Assembly: GCA_030015575.1 (NCBI GenBank)
Contig: CM057338.1
Span: forward strand, 830,482,353 to 830,546,352
DNA length: 64,000 bases
Direction: 5' to 3'
Source of the DNA: Agapanthus africanus
Lineage: Eukaryota > Streptophyta > Magnoliopsida > Asparagales > Amaryllidaceae
A program made the position numbers and the translations under genes. A model generated the notes under the pieces. That model saw only the letters and a program-made list of their open reading frames with translations. It had not been told where the DNA came from and ran no database searches. This document shows, in pieces, positions 20,352 through 30,267 of this stretch (position 1 is the first letter of the stretch; each line of letters starts with the position of its first letter).

Positions 20352-22473
20352 TGTTGGGTTACACTAGCGCCCCGGCCATCATCCGTGGCCGTTTTCGGAA
20401 TAAATTTTTTATCGGGGTTTAAAACCGGCGCTAGAATAACTCGTTACCGGATTTACCATAAACCTAATTAGCTAAACTATAAGAGCTATTTACTATGATA
20501 AGAAAGCCTCACCAAAAGATCCGTGTCCTTCGGTCTTCTTTCCTCATCATACGCTCCAAGTGGCCATCATGATCGTGCTTGATCTTTCTTTGCTTGCTCT
20601 TTCGGTTCTCTGGGATCGATCTTGCTTGTCGGTCCTCCTTTGTTGTAGATGATCCACCCGAGAGATGTGATCCATGGCTCCAGCTCCTAACTAAGTATCA
20701 AAAGGAGCAACTAGAGAACTTGGGATGCTAATCCAAGAACTCTAGGATGTAGTGTGAGGTTCTAAGTGTTTTACTATCTCTATTTTACCTCTTCTCTTGT
20801 TTCTCAACACATGAGAGTGTAGAGAAGAGGTAGATGATGAAGGTGGAGGAACTCAAGAGAAGGAGAGGAGAGTGATGCAAATAGTGAGCTCAAGAAAAAA
20901 AATGAGCAACCATGTGAGAGAAAATAGCTCACATTATTTTTGTATATCAATATCCAAGAATAAAATATATCAACCATGCTTCAATAGTTGCTACAAATGA
21001 ATTAAAAATTCATTTGTCAACTATTGAGCCATAGTTCTCACCATACTCCTCATACCTTCCCTTTACACCACATTTCCATTTAATGAATAAATGGAAAAAG
21101 CCATGATGAGGTGTTCACCTTCTAGAATGTAATCCGTAATAAAATACGGATTACAGTTTACTGTATATACATACCTGCATTTGCATAAAAACACGAATGC
21201 CCTAAAAGATAAAATAACATAAAGAACATAATACTAGAATATACATATCGAAATATATATATGTAAATTATTAAATCAATACCCGATTTAATAATCCGGC
21301 TCAAAACCCTAATCGGCTAGTATTATCAACTGCCCGATCGAAAGTCCGGGCACATAGTACCATCAATCAATCGGAACCCTGCACGTATCCAATACGGCTA
21401 CCACATCATTTCGCCTGAACCAGGAAAACCCTATGTGTGGGACTCTAAAGACTCGACAGTTCGCCGGCAGTGAGTTACTGGATAAATCTATAACCACAAG
21501 CGCGTCAGCGGCACTAGCTGTACGTAACGGCTACCGGTGTACCTGTCGAAAAGGAAGGCCGACGAGCAAACTCATCCGAATCCCTACCGAGCCTACCCGT
21601 GACAATCTCCGTACAGTCTGGTCTCTTCGTCTGAGAGTATCACATATCGGGTCTAGGGGGTGGTAAACATAAGACCCTAATAACCCGATAATTCGTGCTA
21701 ATGTGGCTCAGGACCAATCCGGAAAACTACTGATCAACCTATTAGTAAATCCCAACTACCTTGGCCAAGGTCTTATGGTCCTGACCAATCGAGCACAGTG
21801 CGATATCGACTCGCTATACCGGGAGAGACGAATCCCCAACAATCACTCACTGTCTCTATGTGGCTCGGGACTGTACCCAACCAAAACCTGTTTGCACGAC
21901 TCAGTTGTGCCATTGTAGGGTAGTGATCAAAGTACAGTGGGAACTCACACGAGACAAATGACGATCTCAGGTCCAAAGACTAACCTGTACTCATGTCACC
22001 TGAGAATTTCCATCTGACGATAGGTATAGTACCATCTAGAAGTTCTCAGCGAGTCCGTCCAGTGTACTCACCCCCAGTGAGCACATGTATACAATCTTAG
22101 GTGATCACACCAACGGTTGTGGGACCAACCATCGTCCCTCGTCGGGGTCTAGAAACGTATACACAAGTCTACTCTGGAGTATTAATGCCCGATCTCGATA
22201 TTCCTATGACTTTGGACCTTTAAGGATGTGCTTATGGACTACCCAGCTCCCACAAGTATGATCACCATCATAACGCTGGTAGTCAAGCAAGATCCTATGG
22301 GCTTTATCAACATGTATAAATAATACGTAAGAAAAATATATGCACATGTTAAAATAATGACAAACCAGATAGCATACTATCATATCGAGCAAGATTGTCC
22401 TGTACATATATATGTCCAACCATCCACATATTTACATATACAATAATGTCCTGTAGGGCATACATATCCAACA
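20352..22473 (-). mobile_element. solo Copia-type LTR inside element C
   Basis: 2122 bp from TGTTGGGTTACAC to ATATCCAACA, flanked by a perfect 5-bp duplication TATAG (20347-20351, 22474-22478). Removing it restores the element C frame across DNIADP. Its layout resembles the Copia A and G LTRs (GATGATCCACCCGAGAG, GTAGTCAAGCAAGATCCTA), so it lies in minus orientation. The internal region was lost by LTR-LTR recombination. Confidence 0.9.
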
Positions 22474-22478
22474 TATAG

Positions 22479-22546
22479 CGGATCCATTCACTAAGTCTCT
22501 TTCTCAACCGCAGTTCAAGATACTCGTTAAGATGTTGGGTATGTGA
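22479..22546 (+). pseudogene. Copia element C pol, last codons
   Basis: Continues the C frame after the solo LTR: DPFTKSLSQPQFKILVKMLGM, then TGA at 22544-22546. This matches the conserved C-terminal DPFTKAI motif of A and G. Confidence 0.88.
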
Positions 22547-22571
22547 TACCACAATAATTGGCCCTAAGTGC

Positions 22572-23353
22572 AAGTGGGAGATTGTTATATGTAGGTGCCC
22601 TTAGAGGCAATTAGTTGTAATTGTGACCTATATGTATAGAACTTTCTCGTTCGTAATAATAATATGATATTTGGTTTTTTCTTTATTGGTATATCTTTTA
22701 TTACTCTGTTTATTATTGATTACTAATAAAATCCATAGATTAATACCGGACTACATGACTGTGATGTAGATTACAATAGTGAGACCTGACTAGTCGATAA
22801 GTATATTCTTAATTGTTCATAGCCGTAGGAGATCGAGACAGGACATCGATACTCCGGAAGACTAGTGTATATTCTACCTACTCATCAGAGAGAGTAATAA
22901 CTGTTCTCATAGTCATCTGGTGTGGTGATATCAGAGTATTGTATGCAGTTGTTTATAGATGATAAGTACACCGAATGACTCATTTTGAATTTCCAGCTGG
23001 TAATTATACATAACTGCCAGATGGAAATTCATATAGTGACAACTGGTACGACTTACTCTCCAGACATGAGACTTGCCATAGTACCTTGCGTGTGCTAGAG
23101 ATTACTTTAGTTACTATCCAACCACATATCCATTGATACTTTATGTAACGGTAGTAGTTGGGTATGAATGAATACACGTGAAGGTTGTGAGGAATTAACA
23201 TGGGATTCGTCTCTCCGTTATATCAAGAACAGTGTTCTGCAGTGTGCGATATATCAGTGACCTACAATCTCTGGCCAGAGTACTGGAGATCAAATAATAA
23301 GTGGTTATCAATTTGATCTCAGTGTTACGTGATAATTGCTGGGAACTTAAGCA
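22572..23353 (+). repeat. Copia element C purine tract and 3' LTR
   Basis: AAGTGGGAGAT at 22572-22582 is the polypurine tract. The LTR starts TGTTATATGTAGGTGCCC at 22583 in plus orientation. Blocks such as GAGATCGAGACAGGACATCG and GGGATTCGTCTCTCCG match, inverted, the other Copia LTRs here. The likely end is GGGAACTTAAGCA at 23353. That is shorter (about 770 bp) than relatives, so an internal deletion or a misplaced end is possible. Confidence 0.65.
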
Positions 23354-23408
23354 CACTAGCAAACTAGTTTTCGAAGATGGCAACATGGATTTCAAAAAAT
23401 TTCTAGTT
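23354..23408. other. spacer between Copia LTRs C and H
   Basis: 55 bp. It begins and ends with an 11-bp inverted repeat (TAGCAAACTAG near 23357, CTAGTTTGCTA ending near 23413). No gene. Confidence 0.5.
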
Positions 23409-25289
23409 TGCTAAAGTTCCCCAACCAAGAATAGAACTAGAGAGTTAAGAACTTGTAAACAAAACCCAGTGAGCTAAACCAATCTACTATGTGTAGAATA
23501 TTCACATCCTCAAGTTTTCTTCAAGTGCTCCGGATCGTGCTTGGAAGCCGGTCTTCCTTTGCCGAAGATGATCCACCTCAGGGAAACGATCCAAGCTCCA
23601 GCTTCGCCTATGAAGAAACCGACGCTCTAAGGTCACTAGCAATGGAGAGTGGGGATGTAGGAATTTTTTACTATCTTTTTCTCTCATTTCTTAAGCTCAA
23701 ATGAGCAACTAAAGAAGATGGAGGAGGAGGTGAGGAAAACTAAGGCATGAGCAACTCAAGAAAAATAGCTAAGTGTAGAAGAGTTATCAAGCATGATAGA
23801 ATGAAGAGTGAATGGCATGTAGAAAGAATGACTCCTAAATCATTTTGCAACCATACAAAAAATATCTCATATCATTTTTACAATAAACAATCAAAGACCA
23901 TACCTCACTACATTCCTCCAACCATGCTCATGCCACCTCACCCTTCACCTCATTTGCAAATGATTTTCTAAAAAGAAAATAATATAATGAGGTGTTCATT
24001 TTCTAGAAGATATTGCGTATAAATACGGAATACAATCTGGTATACATATCGAAATACATATACGCGTATTCGTATAAAAATACGAATAGCCAAGAGAGAA
24101 AATGAATAGTGAACAATAATACTAGAATACATATACTCAAAAAATATATATAAATTATTAAATCAAAACTTGATTTAATAATCCGGTTTAGTCCTAAGCC
24201 GTTAGTACTATCAACCGTCCGATTAAAGTCTGTGTAGCCTGTACACATATTTAATCGGACACCTGTATGTACCAACATACGTCATCTATATCATATCACC
24301 TGAACCGGAAAAACCCTCTGTGTGGGACTCTAAAGACTCGTCAATACGCTGGCAGTGTGTTTAACCACAAGCACGTCAGCGATACTAGCTGTACGTAACG
24401 GCTGCCCAGGTATTGAGCGAAAGGAAGGCCGACGAGCAAACTCATCCGTACCATTACTTACCCTGTCTGTAACAATCTTCGTACAGTCCAGTCTGTTCGT
24501 CTAAGAGTATTGCATATCGGTTCTAGGGGGTGGATAAAATCAGACCTCTATATATGCGATATTTCATGTCGGTGTGAAGCCCATCGCCCACTGAGAAACT
24601 ACTGATCCAAATCAGTAATTCCCGTCCACCTTGGCCAGGGATTTCTAGCGATAGCCACCCGTACACAGTGCGATATCAACTCCCAATACCGGGAGAGACG
24701 AATCCCCGACAATCCGCTCACTGCCTCCATGTGGCTCAGGACTGTACCCAACTAAAATCTGTTTGCACGACTCCTTTGAGCCGTGGTAGGGTAGTAATCA
24801 AAGCACAGCGGGAACTCACATGAGACAAATGACGATCTCAGGTCGACAGACTAACTTGTACTTATGTCACCTGAGAACTGCTATCTGACAATATGTATAA
24901 TACCATCTAGCATGTTTCCGGCGAGTCCGTCCAGCGTAACTCATAACCCAATGAGCACCTGTATACCATCTTAGGTGACTAACTGACACGATGGCTTATG
25001 AGACTGGCCGCCACCCCTCGTCTGGGTCTCAAAAAGCATACACTAGTTTACTCCGAAGTATCGATACCCAGTCTCGATACTCTCTCGACCAGGGACATTT
25101 AAGGATGTGCTTATAGACCACCCAGCTCCCACGTATATGATTGCCATCATAATGCTGGTAGTCAGGCAAGAATCATATGGGCTCTATCAACATGTAATAG
25201 TGATATGTAATATCACATAATGCATATACATGATGATAGAGACATACCCAATAGCATACTATCATCTCGAGTAAGACCGTTCTACCCGT
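23409..25289 (-). repeat. Copia-type LTR H, truncated by element B
   Basis: A third Copia-family LTR in minus orientation. It shares GAAGATGATCCACC, CCGGGAGAGACGAATCCCC and TGGTAGTCAGGCAAGA with the solo LTR. It stops inside the homologous terminal 100 bp at 25284, where CCCGT and then B begin. Its first bases TGCTAAAGTTCCCC are the inverted counterpart of C's LTR end. The left boundary is approximate and no target duplication could be confirmed. Confidence 0.65.
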
Positions 25290-25856
25290 TGTTCTCTGCC
25301 GAAAGACACGACCGGGATGTTGGGACGTCTGGCCTGAATTTTGGGGGAAGATGCTATTTGGATTTATCCGTCCACCTCTCCGAAGATGCCAAGTTGATTT
25401 ATGGCACCGTGTATCGAAGGTTTAGACAGATGCGGCCGTTGTAGCAGACTTCGTCAGATTCCCCCTCATTGTGAGGAGTTTTTGATTATGGGGACGCTCT
25501 TTCCTGCAGGCATAAGCCCCTGCAGTTAATTACGTTACCGCATCGCGGTAACCACTTTCTCCTGCTCCAGAAGGTCACTTCGTGTCGTGTGTGTTTGTTT
25601 TATTTTTGGTTGCCCGTGGATTGTATACGGAGACTAATTTATGTTGTCGCCCATAGGGCGTGGATTAGTCCAAATCCGTATTTTCTTAGATTTGGGTTTG
25701 GGTTGGTTTAAGGATCGTTAACCTCATTTGAGATTAAGATCAACTTAAATGATTGTTGAGGATCCGTTGGTCTAATTTTAGACTAAGATCTACTCAACAG
25801 GGTTTTGGGATCATTTAGATCCAACGAAAGAGCATTTGAGCTCTATCGTCTTAGTT

Positions 25857-26072
25857 TAGGGACGTTGCGGTCCATTGGGTTTAAGAACATCATAGTCCAT
25901 GGGTTTAGAGACATCATAGTCTGTAAAGTTTAAGGACATCATAGTCCATGAGTTTAAGGACCTCACAGTCCATAAAGTTTAAGGACATCATAGTCCATGA
26001 GTTTAAGGACATCATAGTCCATAAAGTTTAAGGACATCATAGTCCATGAGTTTAAGGACATCATAGTCCATG
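25857..26072. repeat. 24-25 bp tandem repeat with GGAC/GTCC arms
   Basis: About eight units of GTTTAAGGACATCATAGTCC plus a short variable tail. Each unit has GGAC, a variable 6-nt centre (ATCATA, CTCACA, GTTGCG) and GTCC. Related units occur at 49485-49690 and 39386-39470. Confidence 0.9.
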
Positions 26073-26454
26073 GAGTGTCTGGTTGTCAGGACCCGTCACC
26101 TCTCTGATGATGTTGAAGAATTACAACGACACGTATCAGAGGAATGAAGAGATGTACCCTTGAACCAAGGTTGGTTGGGAGATCTGTAGTCAGACTTGGG
26201 ACTAAGACCAATTGTGAGCACATGGGCTCAGCTGGTCTGAGCTAGGGACTTGTGGCCAACTTGGGCTCAGCCCATTCAGTTCTGGTTAAACTGTTGAACA
26301 TTTGTTTGGGTGTTAAACATTTATTTGGGCTTATCCTCTTTTGTTCAGTAATGCTGAGCATTAATTTGGGTTCTGACACCCCTTTTCTTTTGTCTTTTAT
26401 TGAGTGTTGAACACTCTTTGTAGCGCAGAGTGCTTTATGTACAGAGCCTTTATA

Positions 26455-26800
26455 TACAGAGCACTTGGCGCTGAGCGCCAGACTTGGAGCGCTGAGGCGC
26501 TTCTTACGAAATAGCGCACACGTGAGGAGCACGTGGCGCGCTCGGCGCTGAGCGCCAGACTTGGAGCGCTGAGGCGCTTTTTATGAAATAACGCAAACGT
26601 AAGGAGCACGTGGTGCGCTCGGCGTTGAGTGCCAGACTTGGACTGCTAAGGCGTTTCTTATGAAATAGCGCACACGTGATGAGCACATGGCGCGCTTGGG
26701 GCTGAGCGCCAGACTTGGAGCGCTAAGGCGCTCTTATGAAATAGCGCACACGTGAGGAGCACGTGGCGCGCTTGGCGCTGAGCGCTAGCCAATGAGTGCA
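26455..26800. repeat. 77-bp tandem repeat in B LTR
   Basis: GCCAGACTTGG recurs at 26477, 26554, 26631 and 26708, exactly 77 bp apart. Units contain GCGCTGAGCGCC palindromes and AGGAGCACGTGGCGCG with a CACGTG core (one copy has CACATG). ORFs over it are low-complexity artefacts. Confidence 0.92.
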
Positions 26801-27164
26801 GAGCGCTCTTGATCAATTCTGTGCTCTGAGAATTAAGTTCTCGTTTATAAGAGACTTTGTCTCGTGGATCTAAAAACTAAGTTCTTATTTTAATAGGAGA
26901 TGTTACAATCTCTTCTGTTTTTTGTGAAAGACTTTGTCTTATGGATCTGTGATCTATATAAAGAACTGAGTTCTTATGATATGAGAGTTAAACTCTAAAA
27001 AATTCAGGAGATGTTATGATCTCTCTTCTTTACCTTGAAGAAAATTTCTTCTTTCGAGAGCTTGCTCTTCTCTTTGAAATTTCTTAAAATTTGTGGAGGG
27101 GGGGTCCTCTATACGAAGCTTATGGGGAGTTTCTTTTTTTTTTAAGACTTAAAGTCTTGAGGCC

Positions 27165-27172
27165 TTTATATA
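27165..27172 (-). promoter_or_regulatory. candidate TATA box of B LTR
   Basis: TATATAAA on the minus strand; the solo LTR has TATAAAAG on the same strand near 50709-50716 in a homologous context. Position about 760 bp into the LTR. Confidence 0.5.
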
Positions 27173-27529
27173 GTGGAGGCTGATCAGTTAAGGCAATCTT
27201 TTTCTGATTGATTTGGGGATTTTCCCACTGTTGGATCTTTGATCCTAGGGCTTCTGTTTTACTGAAGACAATTTTCTTATTTTTAACAAAATTGGGAAAT
27301 TATTTTCTCATACAGAATTTATTCTGTATCTTGGTGATTTTTAATCACTATTGGATCTTTGATCCAACGGTGCTCTGATTTACAGAGCACAATCTTTCCT
27401 GTTTGGAAAGATTTTGAGGAGTATTCCCTCAACAGAATTTAATTCTTTACTTTGGTGTTTTTTAATCATCTCCGTTGGATCTTTGATCCAACGATAAAGA
27501 ACTTTTAGTTCTGGCGCCAGCGCGCTCAT

Positions 27530-27870
27530 GATTTGCACGTGAGACGCTGCCTCAGAGTCTTTGACTCTTAGCGCTTAGCGCTCTTGGCGTGCTTTGCACG
27601 TGTGGCACTGCCTCAAAGTATTTGACTCTTAGCACTGGCGCTGCTAGCGCTCTCGTGTTTTGCACATGAGGCGCTGCCTCAGAGTCTTTGACTCTTAGCG
27701 CTGGCGCTGCTGGCGCTGCTGGCGCTGCTGGCGCTTTGCACGTGAGGTGTTGCCTCAGAATCTTTGACTCTTAGCGCTGGTGCTGCTGGCGCTCTCGTGC
27801 TTTGCACGTGAGGCGCTGCCTCAGAGTCTTTGACTCTTAGCGCTGGTGCCCTTGGCACGAGCGCTTTTAG
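27530..27870. repeat. 61-76 bp degenerate tandem repeat in B LTR
   Basis: AGTCTTTGACTCTTAGCGC recurs about five times (near 27561, 27622, 27688, 27764, 27830) with GCACGTGAGGCGCTGCCTCA. Copies vary by GGCGCTGCT triplet-like expansion. Confidence 0.88.
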
Positions 27871-27932
27871 GAAGCGCTGCTTCATTTCAAATTTCAAAAT
27901 TTGAACAGAGCTTTGCTCTAATTGGGGAAACA

Positions 27933-27945
27933 AATGCCCCCCTAC
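27933..27945 (-). other. polypurine tract of element B
   Basis: The minus strand reads TAGGGGGGCATT immediately before the 3' LTR, close to the TR-GAG tract GGGGGGCAATT. Confidence 0.8.
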
Positions 27946-28757
27946 CGTTGCGCTCACGTGGCTTACACGTGAGTGCAGCGGTGGCAGCCTCTCCACCGTT
28001 AGATTGTCTTGGAAGTTGGATCGACTTCCAGCGCCTATAAATAGGACCTTTGTCCCTTGAGATGACCTCTGTTCATCTTCTTACTTTCTTGTTTTCTGAG
28101 AATTTTATTCTCTTTCAGAGCCAAGCTCTCTTCCCTTAAGAAATTTCTCAGAGTCGAAACTCTGCCCAAATTCGGTAAGAATTGAACTTATTAACAGAGC
28201 TTTGCTCTTTTCAGATCACAGATCTTAAAGTTTTTTAGGGTTTCTCAACTCATTAATTAAAAACCAGAGCTTTACTCTTCTTAGATCATGGATCAGAAAA
28301 AGAATCCTTTTTAGGGTTCCTTTAACCCATTAACGAAGAACTCTTAGAGTTCGCTTTACAGATCTTAAAGATCCTGAAGTTTTTAACTTCTATAAAAAGC
28401 TTTGCTTTTAAGGTTTTTGATGGATTGTTCCATCTTCTTCGCAGAGCACAGCTCTTAAGAAGTTTTGGGGGAATTTTTATTCCCTCATAATTAGAGTCGA
28501 CAGATGTCACTCCTATCTGCAGAGCGTTGCTCTCGAGGAGTTTAACTCCTTGACCCGATGAGTCTCTCATTAAATGAGAATCATTTTAGGATTCCCTCTT
28601 TAATTGCACAAATTTGAATTTGTTGGGTGTCTTAATCAGCACTTGTTTTCTTCATGCGGATATCAAGAGTTGATCTAAATCCCTGTGTCTGTTTCAATAA
28701 GCATTTTCTTAATCAGTCTGTCCACTAAACTCTCACTGATTTTCATTCTCAGGCGCT
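27946..28757 (+). other. promoter and leader region of the antisense ORF
   Basis: The plus strand has CTCACGTGGCTTACACGTGA (two ACGTG motifs) near 27952, a TATAAATA at 28036-28043, then a CT-rich leader. The leader has repeated AGAGCTTTGCTCTT and CAGATCTTAAAG segments. Just before the ORF is TTTCATTCTCAG, which looks like a 3' splice site. No other gene. Confidence 0.55.
28036..28043 (+). promoter_or_regulatory. TATA box for the antisense ORF
   Basis: TATAAATA in CGCCTATAAATAGGACC, a canonical plant TATA context, about 720 bp upstream of the ORF. It lies just outside the LTR and points away from it, opposite to the retrotransposon transcript. Confidence 0.6.
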
Positions 28758-29273
28758 ATGACCACTCATCTGTACTGTCTTGACGAAATCATTTCTTATG
28801 AAAACATTCGCGCACAAGGCCGTTGTCAAAACCAGGAGTTTACAAACACCCAATGCGCTGAAATTATGAATTATTTTAATGCACACAACGGTCGACTACT
28901 TTCTCGCCGCTCCGCTCTCTTGAAGATTATAGTGAGAGCAATTTGGGGAGCACTTCCTGAATTTTATGAAGCCACGCCGCTTAATGCACTGGATGACGCT
29001 GAAGATAAGGTGCACTCAGTGTATCTGACGGGCCTGATCTCGAAGAAGCGGCGGGATAATCTCATTGATATTTTGCATCAAACTTTCCAACAGATGACGA
29101 TAATCGCTGCTTATCAGAGGGCGGAGGAAATCATCGAAGATCCTGACGCTTGTGATCGAGAGAGGATGCACACGAGAATGGTCAGAGATGGTAGAAATAT
29201 TTTAGACGACCTCACTTTCAAATTTCTCAATCCGTGTCCCGGATTCAATATTTTGCCATTGCAAACATTTTAG
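28758..29273 (+). CDS. antisense extra ORF of element B, unknown function
   Basis: 171 codons, on the strand opposite to gag-pol, between the purine tract and the tandem array. The protein is mostly helical by composition, with many charged residues (LISKKRRDNLIDILHQTFQQ, RMHTRMVRDGRNILDD). No signal peptide or membrane segment is apparent. I recognise no domain. Antisense extra ORFs between pol and the 3' LTR are known in Tat-lineage elements. Supporting a real gene: an upstream TATA box, ACGTG motifs, a splice-acceptor-like TTCTCAG just before the Met, and TTTTCGCAG followed by open sequence about 100 bp after the stop, so more exons are possible. It contrasts with the decayed pol of the same element by being intact. 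Confidence 0.6.
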   Translation: MTTHLYCLDEIISYENIRAQGRCQNQEFTNTQCAEIMNYFNAHNGRLLSRRSALLKIIVRAIWGALPEFYEATPLNALDDAEDKVHSVYLTGLISKKRRDNLIDILHQTFQQMTIIAAYQRAEEIIEDPDACDRERMHTRMVRDGRNILDDLTFKFLNPCPGFNILPLQTF

Positions 29274-29650
29274 TGATGCTTTTGTTTACTGTTTTCATCA
29301 ATGTAAGAACTTTCTGAGGTATGAATAGCAAATTTTTCCTTTCCATGCGTTTATTTTATCCTTTTCGCAGATACATGAGTGGGTACGCTTCGGACGCCCA
29401 ATTTGATGCAAATCAAATGTTCTCCTTATTGCCTTGCATAATATGTGATTGACGTCCGTGGGTTATGCATTTTTGTTTTGACTTGGCGCAAAGCAGTTTA
29501 CGTACTCTTGAGTAGCACCTCGATTTCGATGGCATGTAATTTTGGCAAGTGTGGCTTGTAGATAATAGATAACAATTCGTCTTGAACTCTTTATAGGGTA
29601 GCGATGGCTTAGGAGACTGGGTTAGAATCTGCCGCCTAAGACTTTCCAAC
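29274..29650. other. B internal spacer after the antisense ORF
   Basis: No gene. It contains a splice-acceptor-like TTATCCTTTTCGCAG near 29370. Near 29608 an imperfect hairpin GGCTTAGG...CCTAAG opens the hairpin cassette that follows. Its counterpart in TR-GAG is at about 8550-8578. Confidence 0.6.
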
Positions 29651-29786
29651 TTTCTGAGCCGTGAGGGTCTCATAAAGAATTTTTTCCCTATGAGTCGTGA
29701 GGACCTCGTAGGTGCATTTTCTCCTTAGGAGTCGTGAGAATTCCTAAGTGCGCTTTCTCTTGAGAGTCGTAAGGATCTCGCAAGAG
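29651..29786 (-). other. hairpin cassette 1 of element B
   Basis: 29651-29676 (TTTCTGAG/CTCATAAA), 29687-29712 (CCTATGAG/CTCGTAGG), 29724-29748 (CTTAGGAG/TTCCTAAG) and 29757-29786 (CTCTTG.../...CAAGAG). Loops on the plus strand are TCGTGAGGAC-like, i.e. the reverse complement of the TR-GAG loops, so the sense is the same relative to each element. Confidence 0.78.
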
Positions 29787-29829
29787 AATTTTCTCCTTTA
29801 CTAGTCGAGATGACTCGTAAGTGGTTGAT

Positions 29830-30267
29830 GAGTTGACTTGTTCCCAAGTCGAAGCGTTGCTTTACGACAGGGAGTTCAGGGGTTGACATGTATCCGAGTC
29901 GAAACGTTGCTTTACGACAAGGAGGTCAGGAGTTGACATGTATCCGAGTCGAAACTTTGCTTTACGATAAGGAGGTCAGGGTTTGACATGTATCCGAGTC
30001 GAAGCGTTGCTTTACGACAAGGAGGTCAGGGTTGACATGTATCCGTTTTGAAACATTGCTTTACGACAAGGAGGTCAGGGTTGACATGTATCCGTGTCGA
30101 AGCGTTGCTTGACGTCAGGGAGGTCAGGGGTTGACATGTATCCGAGTCGAAGCATTGCTTCAAGACAGGGAGGTCAGGAGTTGACATGTATCCGTGTCGA
30201 AGCGTTGCTTGACGACAAGGGAGGTCAGGGGTTGACATGTATCCGTGTCGAAGCGTTGCTTGACGAC
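29830..30267. repeat. 49-51 bp tandem array of B, left part
   Basis: GTTGACATGTATCCG recurs about every 50 bp (29882, 29932, 29982, 30031, 30080, 30130, 30180, 30231) after a diverged first unit at 29831. The array is split by element D and resumes at 37877. Confidence 0.93.

Larger units (their letters stand above)
25290..27932 (-). repeat. element B 3' LTR
   Basis: 2643 bp, plus strand TGTTCTCTGCCG to GGGGAAACA. Homologous to the solo LTR 48729-51201 (shared CCGTCCACCTCTCCGAAGAT). It contains three tandem arrays (25857-26072, 26455-26800, 27530-27870) and a minus-strand TATATAAA at 27165-27172. The left flank CCCGT is its presumed target duplication; the partner is outside the window. Confidence 0.85.

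Noticed and set aside
24003-24278. Minus-strand ORF of 91 codons, hydrophobic (possible membrane peptide)
   Set aside because: It lies in LTR H, AT-rich, and is not kept in the homologous solo LTR or Copia LTRs.
28322-28570. Minus-strand ORF of 82 codons opposite the antisense-gene leader
   Set aside because: No motif or homologous copy; overlaps a repetitive leader, so probably chance.
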